Position numbers and translations under genes: made by a program
Shown: piece by piece, positions 6,263 through 12,464 of the stretch
Numbering within the stretch: the stretch's first letter is position 1
How the letters are laid out: each line of letters begins with the position of its first letter
The notes under the pieces: model-generated
Databases searched by the model: none
What the model saw: only the letters and a program-made list of their open reading frames with translations
What the model was told of the DNA's origin: nothing
Assembly (NCBI GenBank): GCA_012719195.1
Contig: JAAYAV010000407.1
Location: forward strand, 1 to 12,464
Origin: Anaerolineae bacterium
GTDB lineage: Bacteria; Chloroflexota; Anaerolineae; DRVO01
Direction: 5' to 3'
DNA length: 12,464 nt

Positions 6263-7221
6263 TCATCGGCGCACGCCTCGGTCTACCCGTCGGGAAAGCG
6301 ACTCGAAATGCCTTCGGCGAGGCCCTCCGCGACCTCGGCCGCAGCCATCCCGAGATCGTTGTCGTAGACGGGGACGTCCACAACTCCACCCGCACCGGCT
6401 ACTTCGCCAAGGAGTTCCCGGACCGCTTCTTCAACGTCGGCATCGCCGAGTCCAATATGGTGGGCGTGGCGGCCGGCCTGGCCGCCAACGGCAAGACGGC
6501 CGTCGTCTCTAGCTTCGCCTGCTTCATCATGTGCAACGGCTTCGACCAGCTGCGCATGTCGGTTGCCTTCCCCCAGCAGAACGTGAAGGTGGTCGGCAGC
6601 CACGCCGGCATCAGCATCGGCGAGGACGGTCCTTCGCAGATGGGCATCGAGGATGTGGCTTTGGCGCTGGCGCTGCCTGGCTTCACCGTCCTCTGCCCTG
6701 CCGATGAGCACGCCGCCCGCGCCCTCACCCGCCTGATGATCGAGACGTCGGGCCCGGCCTACATGCGCACCGGTCGCCTCGACGTCCCGATCATCTACAA
6801 CGAGGAATCCGAGTTCACGCTGGGCAGGGCCAACCGGCTCCGCGACGGCAACGACCTCACCATCATCGCCAGTGGTCTCATGGTGGCCGCCGCCCTGGAG
6901 GCCGCCCACCTGCTTGCCGAGGAAGGGATCGAGGCCCGGGTGCTGGATATGCACACCATCCGCCCCCTGGACGCCGAGGCCATCGAGGCCGCCGCGCGCG
7001 AGACCGGCTGCATCGTCACCGCCGAGGAGCATCTCCTCGCCGGTGGCCTGGGGCAGCAGGTTGCCGCGGTGGTGGCAGACACGTGGCCCGTGCCGATGGG
7101 GTTCGTCGGACTGGACAATCAGTTCGCCACCAGCGGCGCCCCTGACGCCCTGCTGGTCCGCTACGGCCTCACCGCGGACGACATCGTCCGCGTGGCTAAG
7201 CGCGCCTTCGGCCGCCGCTAG
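6259..7221 (+). CDS. Transketolase, C-terminal (pyrimidine-binding) subunit
   Basis: Second half of the split transketolase, 320 residues. It holds the pyrimidine-binding domain and the transketolase C-terminal domain. E64 in FNVGIAESNMVG is the glutamate that activates the cofactor. HAGISIGEDGPSQMGIED at 115-132 is the substrate and cofactor loop, and the C-terminal domain runs from about 195 (for example VLDMHTIRPLDAEAI). The loop has Gln (Q127) where yeast and E. coli transketolases have His; the human-type enzymes carry Gln here, and stretches such as IIYN and RVLD...TI(K/R)PLD also recall the human form. The two subunits total 598 residues, like the shorter human type. The gene ends just before a perfect hairpin at 7229-7263. 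Confidence 0.93.
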   Translation: MIIGARLGLPVGKATRNAFGEALRDLGRSHPEIVVVDGDVHNSTRTGYFAKEFPDRFFNVGIAESNMVGVAAGLAANGKTAVVSSFACFIMCNGFDQLRMSVAFPQQNVKVVGSHAGISIGEDGPSQMGIEDVALALALPGFTVLCPADEHAARALTRLMIETSGPAYMRTGRLDVPIIYNEESEFTLGRANRLRDGNDLTIIASGLMVAAALEAAHLLAEEGIEARVLDMHTIRPLDAEAIEAAARETGCIVTAEEHLLAGGLGQQVAAVVADTWPVPMGFVGLDNQFATSGAPDALLVRYGLTADDIVRVAKRAFGRR

Positions 7222-7228
7222 GCCGGAA

Positions 7229-7263
7229 CGACGAGGGGCTCCCCGCGCGGGAGCCCCTCGTCG
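7229..7263. terminator. Perfect 15-bp hairpin between convergent genes (bidirectional terminator candidate)
   Basis: Arms 7229-7243 and 7249-7263 are exact reverse complements with a five-base CGCGC loop. It starts eight bases after the transketolase stop and ends 14 bases from the stop of the convergent acetyltransferase gene. There is no T-run on either strand, so it is not a textbook intrinsic terminator. Position and symmetry still make a shared transcription end the best reading. Confidence 0.7.
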
Positions 7264-7277
7264 CCCCTCACCTCACG

Positions 7278-8384
7278 CTAGAAGCGGTCCGGCCCCGGCA
7301 CAAAGGGCGAACGCAGCGGAAAGAGCGCCTCGGCGACCTCCTGTGCCCCTGGGTCTGCGTGACAAGCAGGATCCGAGAGCACCTCTGCCACGGCGCGATA
7401 CCCCACCAGCAGTGTCACCAACAGCCGCTGTGGGACGGTGAGCCGCGGCAGACCGCCCACCGGCTCATCCACCACCTCCAGGCCCCGACTGCCTCGCCTC
7501 AGCCCAGCGGCACCGATGTCAGTCTCCAAGTACAGCCCGCTCGCTCCCTCCGGTAGCCGGCGATCCAGTTCGGGCGTCAGATGGCCGAGCGTCGATCGTA
7601 GGTCGCAGACTCGCATCATCCCGCCCCGCTCGCGTAGGTACTGGGTCGTCCCGCAGAACGCGAACCGGCGGGAGTAGATCACGAACGGATCGTCGTGCGG
7701 AAGGTGCACATCCGCCGACCCCTGCCCCCGGCCGCGCACCGCCTCGGCCACCAGAGCCAGAGCCGTCTCGTACACTTCCGGCGTGCGCCCCACCACCTCC
7801 GACACCGTTGCCTGCTGGGGCGTATCGTCCAGTGTAAGGTATCCGCAGGGCCGGCCATGGCCGTCGAGGATGAGGCGAATGGCCGCCCGCCTCCCGTAGC
7901 CCGAGGAGCGTCGCTGGGGATCGAACCAGGAGCCGGTCCGGTCAAACGCTCCCACCGACCCGGCGAAGCGCTTGGCGTGCAGCTCCAGGAGACGGGGCCG
8001 ATCCTCGGGCACATAGGGCCGGCTGGGCAGTAGCATCCGCGCGCATTCGATGTCACGCAGTGACAGCGACACCCGGTGCTCGGGGATGCAGGTGGAGAAA
8101 CCGAAGCGGCTGTAGAAGTCGGGGATGCCGAACAGCATGGAGAGATCGTAGCGCGTGGCCATCCACTCCACCGCGTCGCTGAGCACCCGGCGGGCCAGCC
8201 CCCGGTTGCGGGAGCGCTCGCTGGTGCCGACGCCGCCAATGCAGCCGACGTGCAGCCGGGCCGCCCCCAGCCACATCCAACGGTCGTACACTTGGAGGTC
8301 GCTGATGTGCTTTCCGTCCTCGACGTAGGCAACGCGTGTGCCGTGCTGCTCCGGCTCGAAGACAATCCGGCCCACTTCTTCCAT
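7278..8384 (-). CDS. Eis-like GNAT N-acetyltransferase
   Basis: A 368-residue protein of the Eis (enhanced intracellular survival) type: an N-terminal GNAT acetyltransferase fold, a second GNAT-like region and an SCP2-like C-terminal part. The acetyl-CoA loop is RNRGLA at 59-64, after GGVGTS. The stretch DFYSRFGF (89-96) matches the IYGRFGYG region of Eis and supplies Tyr91, which corresponds to the general-acid Tyr126 of the Mycobacterium enzyme. The chain ends in ...PDRF, with a C-terminal Phe as in Eis, where the terminal carboxylate acts as base. Known Eis enzymes acetylate amines such as aminoglycosides and lysine side chains; the substrate here is unknown. The start ATG 8384 is set by GGGGGAG six bases upstream; the GTG at 8399 would place that site inside the gene. 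It lies 27 bases after comEC and is probably its co-transcribed partner. Confidence 0.85.
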   Translation of the reverse strand: MEEVGRIVFEPEQHGTRVAYVEDGKHISDLQVYDRWMWLGAARLHVGCIGGVGTSERSRNRGLARRVLSDAVEWMATRYDLSMLFGIPDFYSRFGFSTCIPEHRVSLSLRDIECARMLLPSRPYVPEDRPRLLELHAKRFAGSVGAFDRTGSWFDPQRRSSGYGRRAAIRLILDGHGRPCGYLTLDDTPQQATVSEVVGRTPEVYETALALVAEAVRGRGQGSADVHLPHDDPFVIYSRRFAFCGTTQYLRERGGMMRVCDLRSTLGHLTPELDRRLPEGASGLYLETDIGAAGLRRGSRGLEVVDEPVGGLPRLTVPQRLLVTLLVGYRAVAEVLSDPACHADPGAQEVAEALFPLRSPFVPGPDRF

Positions 8385-8390
8385 ACTGCT

Positions 8391-8397
8391 CTCCCCC
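8391..8397 (-). promoter_or_regulatory. Ribosome binding site fixing the Eis-like start
   Basis: Read on the minus strand this is GGGGGAG, six bases before ATG 8384. It rules against the in-frame GTG at 8399, which lies upstream of it. Confidence 0.75.
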
Positions 8398-8411
8398 ACG
8401 CCGGGCCCGTC

Positions 8412-10721
8412 CTAGTGATGGCTAATCGAGTAGCGGCTGCCGTCAGTCTCTATCTCGATGGTGCCCGACTGATCGGTCCGCAGGCACTCAGCGCCGTGCT
8501 CGCTGATCCGCGCCAGCACCTCGGCCGCCGGGTGACCGTAGCGGTTCTCGCCCACCGAGACCACCGCTATGCGCGGCCGGACAGCTTCCAGCAACGCATC
8601 GCTGGTGCCCCGGCTCGACCCGTGATGGCTCACCTTAAGTACCCAGCTCGGCTCCAGTTGCTCGCTCGCCAGAAGCAGAGACTCCACCGCTCCCTCGGCG
8701 TCACCGGTGAGCAGGAAGCTCGCCTCCCCGTACCTGAGCCGCAACACCGCCGAGCAGTCATTGTCGGTGGATCCCCACGTGGGACACCCCTCCCCCGACG
8801 GGTAGAGCACCTCGAGCGCCACGCCGTCGCCCAGGTCAAGCACCTGCCCGGCAGCAGCCGTCACCACCGAATCGGCCGCTTCCTCCAGCTGCTGCCACCT
8901 ACCTGCCCAAGCCTGCGGCGGGTCGGCCGCCGACCGCAGCAACAGGCCCACGGAGTACCGCGGCGGTAGCCCGAGCAGGCCACCCATGTGGTCCAGATCG
9001 GGGTGCGTGAGGGCGACCACGTCCAGGCGCCGGCTCCACACCGGCAGCGCCCGCCCCAGATAGCCCCGCAGCCGATCGGGGTCGGCCCCGCCGTCCACCA
9101 GGACACGGGCGCCTGAGGGCGTGGTGATGAGGATGGCGTCACCCTGGCCCACGTCCAGGAAGCTGACGTGCAGCCGTCCGTCCGGCAGCTGGAGCGCGGC
9201 GCCCCACACCGCTACTGCCACCACGGCGAGCACGGCTCCGAGCGGAACGGCGCGCGCCGGACGCCAAGAGCGCAGCGACCGTACCCATGTGCCCAGTCGG
9301 CGCGGCCCTGCCCCGATCGCCGCCGCCAATACGAGATAGTAGGCGGCCACCGCCCCAGCGGGCCAGGGTGAGCACTCCAGTGTCGCCAACGGCAAGGAAG
9401 CTGCCCGGTGGGCCACGATCAGCGTCACCCGGGCGCAGAGCCAGGCGGGCAACGCCACCACGGTCGCCACCGCCGGTGCCAAGGCCGCCGTCACCGCCGC
9501 TAGCATCGCCAGCAGCATTTGGATCGGCTGCATCGGTAGGATGAGGGCGTTGGAGAGCACACCCAACCCCGGCAGTACACCGAAGTGCGCCGCCGACAGA
9601 GGCAGGGCGGCCAGCTGCGCCGCCAGGGTGGCCAGCAGCGCCTCCGCCAGAGGACGCCAGGCGGACGCCCTCCACCTCGAGGGCCAGCGGACACCCTGCG
9701 CTGCCAGCATCCCGCCCGATGTCGCTACCGACAGCTGGTAGCTCGGCTCCTGCACCAGCAGCGGATTTGCCACCGCCATGGAGGCAGCTGCAACCGCCAA
9801 GGCCGTCCAACCGTGCCCGGGCCGACCGGCTGCCTGCGCGCCGAGCGCCAACAGCACCATCACCGCCCCACGAATCACGGGAGGGTCGCCACCGGTAATG
9901 AGGCAGTACCCGACGGACAGCAGTAGGGCCGCCACCAGTGACGCGCTCCAGCCGACCAGCCGGCGCAAGCCCACCACGAGAGCCCCCACCAGGAAGGCCA
10001 CATTGGCGCCGGAGACCACCAGGATGTGAAGCAGACCCGAGCGGCGCAGGTCGTCCTCCACCAGGTCGGGCAGTCCCTCGGTGGAGCCCAAGGCGACACC
10101 GGAGAGGAAGCCCGCCTCCGGCTGGGGAACAGCCTCCTGCAAGCCGGCCAGGGCCTGGCGCCGGACCGCGTAGAGCCAGCGCATGGGCGAAGCGGGACCT
10201 CGCTCGCGCCGGTCCACGCCGGTGGCATAGACGGTCGCCGTCACTCCGCGGCGGAGCAGGTGCTCTGCGTAGCCCTTGGGCCGCGGTGTCTCGGGCTCGC
10301 CGACAACAACCACCCGGTCACCATAGAGCAGCCCCTCCACTGGTGCCGCGCTCACCGCCGCTCGCCAGGGCACCGAGGCCCGGTCGTCCACCGCCTCCAC
10401 CAGGCAGGTGTAGGTCTGTCGCAGCCCCGCGCTCTCCGGGTCGCTCACGACCCGGCAGAGGAGCGCTCTCGGGCCGGTCTCAGCGTAGGGATTGGCTTTC
10501 GCGAGCGACTCGACTTCGGCCGTGCCACGGGCCGCGCCGAGCGAGAGCACCGCCGCCAGGAGTAGGTTGCGCGGCGCTTTCCGCATGCCGGATCGGTGCG
10601 CGAAGATGGCCACCACCCCAAACACTGCACCGGCCGCGATCGGGAGCGGGCTCGGAGCGGCCCAGGTCACTCCCAAAGCGACGCCGGCTAACAGCACCAG
10701 GCAGACGCGCAGGAGAGCCAT
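8412..10721 (-). CDS. comEC: ComEC/Rec2 DNA-uptake channel protein
   Basis: Inner-membrane channel that carries single-stranded DNA into the cell during natural transformation. At 769 residues it has the full family layout. N-terminal membrane segments lie at about 1-65, then an OB-fold (DUF4131) region at about 80-170. The multi-pass Competence domain runs about 200-510 and includes LLHILVVSGANVAFL near 235-250. The C-terminal metallo-beta-lactamase-like domain starts about 515, with DVGQGDA at 523-529, the metal motif HPDLDH at 573-578, LTGDAEG near 670 and SHHGSS at 698-703. The metal ligands are intact, so the nuclease-like domain looks active. ATG 10721 follows the lgt stop by 12 bases; only GAGG next to the ATG is seen, so translation probably relies on coupling to lgt. 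No comEA or pilus gene is in view. Confidence 0.93.
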   Translation of the reverse strand: MALLRVCLVLLAGVALGVTWAAPSPLPIAAGAVFGVVAIFAHRSGMRKAPRNLLLAAVLSLGAARGTAEVESLAKANPYAETGPRALLCRVVSDPESAGLRQTYTCLVEAVDDRASVPWRAAVSAAPVEGLLYGDRVVVVGEPETPRPKGYAEHLLRRGVTATVYATGVDRRERGPASPMRWLYAVRRQALAGLQEAVPQPEAGFLSGVALGSTEGLPDLVEDDLRRSGLLHILVVSGANVAFLVGALVVGLRRLVGWSASLVAALLLSVGYCLITGGDPPVIRGAVMVLLALGAQAAGRPGHGWTALAVAAASMAVANPLLVQEPSYQLSVATSGGMLAAQGVRWPSRWRASAWRPLAEALLATLAAQLAALPLSAAHFGVLPGLGVLSNALILPMQPIQMLLAMLAAVTAALAPAVATVVALPAWLCARVTLIVAHRAASLPLATLECSPWPAGAVAAYYLVLAAAIGAGPRRLGTWVRSLRSWRPARAVPLGAVLAVVAVAVWGAALQLPDGRLHVSFLDVGQGDAILITTPSGARVLVDGGADPDRLRGYLGRALPVWSRRLDVVALTHPDLDHMGGLLGLPPRYSVGLLLRSAADPPQAWAGRWQQLEEAADSVVTAAAGQVLDLGDGVALEVLYPSGEGCPTWGSTDNDCSAVLRLRYGEASFLLTGDAEGAVESLLLASEQLEPSWVLKVSHHGSSRGTSDALLEAVRPRIAVVSVGENRYGHPAAEVLARISEHGAECLRTDQSGTIEIETDGSRYSISHH

Positions 10722-10733
10722 TCCTCGGCGACA

Positions 10734-11546
10734 CTACTGCGGGGGGGCGCTCGCGGCCGGACGGCCGAGCAGTCGCCTGCCCACGAGGAAGGCCGTCGCC
10801 AGCAGCACCGACGCCAGGCTGATCCACTGGGCCGTGGCCAGGCCGCCCATCGTCCAGGCATCAATCCGGAGCGCCTCGACGAAGAAGCGACCGAACGGGT
10901 ACCAGACGAAGTAGAAGGCCGTCAGGTCGCCGTCACGCAGGCGGTTGGCGTACCGACGGCTGATCCATCCCAGCACCAGCCATCCCACCAAACACCAGAT
11001 GAACTCGTAGAGGAAGGTGGGGTGGAAGTGGGAGTACTGCTCAAAGCCCTGGATGCGGTGGGCGGGGTCAATGTAGATCGCCCACGGCAGATCGGTAGGA
11101 GCGCCGTAAGCCTCTTGGTTGACGAAGTTGCCCCAGCGGCCGATGGCCTGGGCAAGCAGCACGTTGGGCAAGACGATATCGAACCACTCCACGAGCACCA
11201 GCTTGCGGTACCAGACGTAGGTGGCGACGCCAACCATCCCCCCCGCGAGGGCCCCGTAGATCGCCAGGCCGCCGTTCCAGATACGCAGGATCTCTAAGGG
11301 GTGCTCCCGGTAGTACGACCAGCCGACCGCGCCACCCACCGGGCTGGAGAACACATGGTACAGGCGCGCCCCCACGATCCCACAGAAGAGCACCCAGATG
11401 AGCATGTCCCAGACGTACTCCGGGTCATGCCCACGTCTCTGTGCCCCGCGAGCGGAGAAGTAGGCCGCCAGGACCGCTCCACCCATGATGAGGACGCCAT
11501 ACCACTTGATAACCAACGGCCCGATCCGGATCATCTCCGGGTTCAT
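10734..11546 (-). CDS. lgt: Prolipoprotein diacylglyceryl transferase
   Basis: Membrane enzyme that moves a diacylglyceryl group from phosphatidylglycerol to the lipobox cysteine of prolipoproteins, the first step of lipoprotein maturation. The 270 residues, about seven membrane segments, match the family. The signature GRWGNFVNQEAYG is at 136-148, with its essential Arg (R137). Other marks are WNGGLAIYG at 90-98 and a final YPFGRFFVEALR stretch. E. coli Lgt has an essential His in the GG..F/IHG motif, here Tyr97; many Gram-positive-type Lgt also carry Tyr, so this is not a defect. ATG 11546 has GAGAGGGG six bases upstream; the in-frame TTG at 11552 directly abuts that site and is unlikely. 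lgt is the first gene of the lgt-comEC-acetyltransferase operon, read from a promoter at 11596-11625. Confidence 0.95.
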   Translation of the reverse strand: MNPEMIRIGPLVIKWYGVLIMGGAVLAAYFSARGAQRRGHDPEYVWDMLIWVLFCGIVGARLYHVFSSPVGGAVGWSYYREHPLEILRIWNGGLAIYGALAGGMVGVATYVWYRKLVLVEWFDIVLPNVLLAQAIGRWGNFVNQEAYGAPTDLPWAIYIDPAHRIQGFEQYSHFHPTFLYEFIWCLVGWLVLGWISRRYANRLRDGDLTAFYFVWYPFGRFFVEALRIDAWTMGGLATAQWISLASVLLATAFLVGRRLLGRPAASAPPQ

Positions 11547-11552
11547 TGCCAA

Positions 11553-11560
11553 CCCCTCTC
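11553..11560 (-). promoter_or_regulatory. Ribosome binding site fixing the lgt start
   Basis: GAGAGGGG on the minus strand, six bases before ATG 11546. It leaves no spacing for the in-frame TTG at 11552, so the shorter protein is preferred. Confidence 0.7.
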
Positions 11561-11595
11561 AGTTCGGGAAGTGTGCCCTACCCGCTCCCATCGGC

Positions 11596-11625
11596 ATCGT
11601 AGGGAACGCGTAGCACAGTCGTCAA
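11596..11625 (-). promoter_or_regulatory. Promoter for the lgt-comEC-acetyltransferase operon
   Basis: On the minus strand TTGACG (11625-11620, 5 of 6) is followed after 18 bases by TACGAT (11601-11596, 4 of 6 with the key T, A and T). The transcript would start near 11589, giving a leader of about 43 bases. It is the best-looking promoter on this strand and lies in the only long gap of the group. Confidence 0.55.
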
Positions 11626-11702
11626 GAATCTCGGCCGCCAACGACCTACAGTGGGTGTTGAAAGTGTGTGACGGTTTCGTCTCTCCTCCTCCTGATGGGC
11701 GT

Positions 11703-11731
11703 AGAGCCGGGGTCGGGGCGGCCCCGGCTCT
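11703..11731 (-). terminator. Hairpin after the glycosyltransferase gene
   Basis: A perfect 10-bp inverted repeat (AGAGCCGGGG / CCCCGGCTCT) with a nine-base loop lies five bases after the stop of the minus-strand glycosyltransferase. It has no T-run. As with the hairpin at 7229-7263, position suggests a transcription end that does not depend on a long U-tract. Confidence 0.55.
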
Positions 11732-11736
11732 AGCCG

Positions 11737-12464
11737 TTAAGCGGAGCCGGCTTCCTCCAAGGCTTGGGCCGTCAAGCGAGCCGTCCTCTCCCATGTGTAC
11801 CCGGCTGCGCGCTCCCGGCCTCGCTGCGCCATCCACGACCGCAGGTCCGGATCCCGAATCACCCTCTCCAGCGCCTCCGCCAGGGCCTCTGCGTCGCCGG
11901 GCGGAACCAGCAACGCCGCGTCACCACACACCTCCGGCACCGAGGTAGCGTTGGCTGCCACCACCGGCGCCCCGCAGGCCATCGCCTCCAGCGGCGGTAA
12001 CCCGAAGCCCTCATACTCGCTCGGGAAGACGAAGGCAAGCGCTCCGCTGTAGACGGCCGCCTTGTCCCCTTCTTCCACAGCCCCGATGAACCACACCCTC
12101 TCGCGCAGTCCCGCCGCCGCCACTAGGGCGCGCAGGTCGAACACGGCGGCACTGGGTCGATCCGGCACACGACCGGCCAGCACGAGGTCGGGCGCATCCG
12201 GAACGCGCTGCAGCAGCGCGGCATAGGCCTCAAGCAGCACGTCCGCCCGCTTGCGCCGGTCGGCCCCCGCCAGAAAGAGAAGGTAGCGCTTGGGTAGGCA
12301 GTACCGCTCCTGCACCCCAGCCAAGGCCCCCTCGTCCGTCACCGGCCGCATCCCCTCGCCTACACCCAACGGCACGACCCGCACTCTATCCGGGTGCGCC
12401 CCCATCAGCTGCACGGCGTCTCGCCGCGTCCAGTCCGAGTCCGCCAGCAGTAGGCGACAGCGCC
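11737..12464 (-). CDS. GT4-family (group 1) glycosyltransferase, C-terminal part (partial)
   Basis: The frame stays open from the stop at 11737 to the right edge, about 242 residues, so the gene begins outside the window. A GTG at 12414 is in frame, but upstream codons continue with typical family sequence (ADSDWTRRDAVQLMGAHPDR), so it is not the start. This is the nucleotide-sugar-binding half of a GT-B fold: the VRVVPLGV entry, FLAGADRRKRADVLLEAY, the EGFGLPPLE region with the E-x7-E pair, then MACGAPVVAANATSVPEV and ALLVPPGDAEAL. Such enzymes transfer sugars from a nucleotide donor to lipids, glycans or surface polymers. The acceptor cannot be told because the N-terminal half is missing. 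It ends at a hairpin and is separated from lgt by 190 bases with a promoter, so it is a separate unit. Confidence 0.92.
   Translation of the reverse strand, partial: RCRLLLADSDWTRRDAVQLMGAHPDRVRVVPLGVGEGMRPVTDEGALAGVQERYCLPKRYLLFLAGADRRKRADVLLEAYAALLQRVPDAPDLVLAGRVPDRPSAAVFDLRALVAAAGLRERVWFIGAVEEGDKAAVYSGALAFVFPSEYEGFGLPPLEAMACGAPVVAANATSVPEVCGDAALLVPPGDAEALAEALERVIRDPDLRSWMAQRGRERAAGYTWERTARLTAQALEEAGSA

Noticed and set aside
9938..10822. A 294-residue + frame opposite comEC
   Set aside because: Arg/Pro/Ala-rich shadow of comEC and the end of lgt; no domain pattern and no convincing ribosome site.
11253..11260. Lgt has Tyr97 where the E. coli enzyme has an essential His
   Set aside because: Many functional Lgt proteins carry Tyr in the GG.AIYG motif; the rest of the protein is intact.
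12412..12414. GTG taken as the start of the glycosyltransferase
   Set aside because: The frame continues upstream to the window edge with typical GT4 sequence, so the gene is cut by the window and starts outside it.

Overview
The window is GC-rich bacterial DNA, densely packed with chromosomal housekeeping genes. The gene set suggests a Chloroflexota-like lineage (Anaerolineae or Dehalococcoidia relatives), probably from an environmental genome. It includes a bifunctional phosphoglucose/phosphomannose isomerase of the archaeal/deep-bacterial type, a split transketolase, an Eis-type acetyltransferase, a mini SWIM zinc-finger protein, TTG starts, and a TAGGGGC-type palindrome between genes. This placement is an inference from gene content and composition; there is no rRNA or other phylogenetic marker to prove it. 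No tRNA, rRNA, CRISPR array, insertion sequence or phage gene was seen.

Layout. Bases 1-124 are the C-terminal end of an unrecognised + strand gene. Bases 125-463 hold no gene but contain hairpins, a REP-like palindrome and a candidate promoter. Then follow rsmI (16S rRNA methyltransferase) and, overlapping it by 11 bases, a phosphoglucose/phosphomannose isomerase gene. This pair is closed by a clear intrinsic terminator at 2491-2525. A two-gene unit comes next: an 81-residue SWIM zinc-finger protein and a flippase-like membrane protein of the LPG-synthase-TM family. After a 99-base gap with a good promoter comes acpS, trpS and a two-gene transketolase whose halves overlap by ATGA. A perfect 15-bp hairpin at 7229-7263 separates these + strand genes from the convergent - strand genes.

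The - strand operon reads lgt, comEC, Eis-like acetyltransferase (11546 down to 7278), with gaps of only 12 and 27 bases, and has a good promoter at 11596-11625. Upstream of it, after a 190-base gap with a hairpin, lies the C-terminal part of a GT4-type glycosyltransferase that runs off the right edge.

Functionally, the + strand side covers translation (RsmI, TrpS), acyl-carrier-protein activation (AcpS), sugar-phosphate metabolism (Pgi/Pmi, transketolase) and a membrane protein. The - strand side is about the envelope: lipoprotein lipidation, DNA uptake and a glycosyltransferase. I see no obvious novel multi-gene defence or mobile system. The least explained items are the SWIM mini-protein with its flippase-like partner, the palindromic leader of rsmI, and the Eis-like enzyme tied to lgt/comEC.
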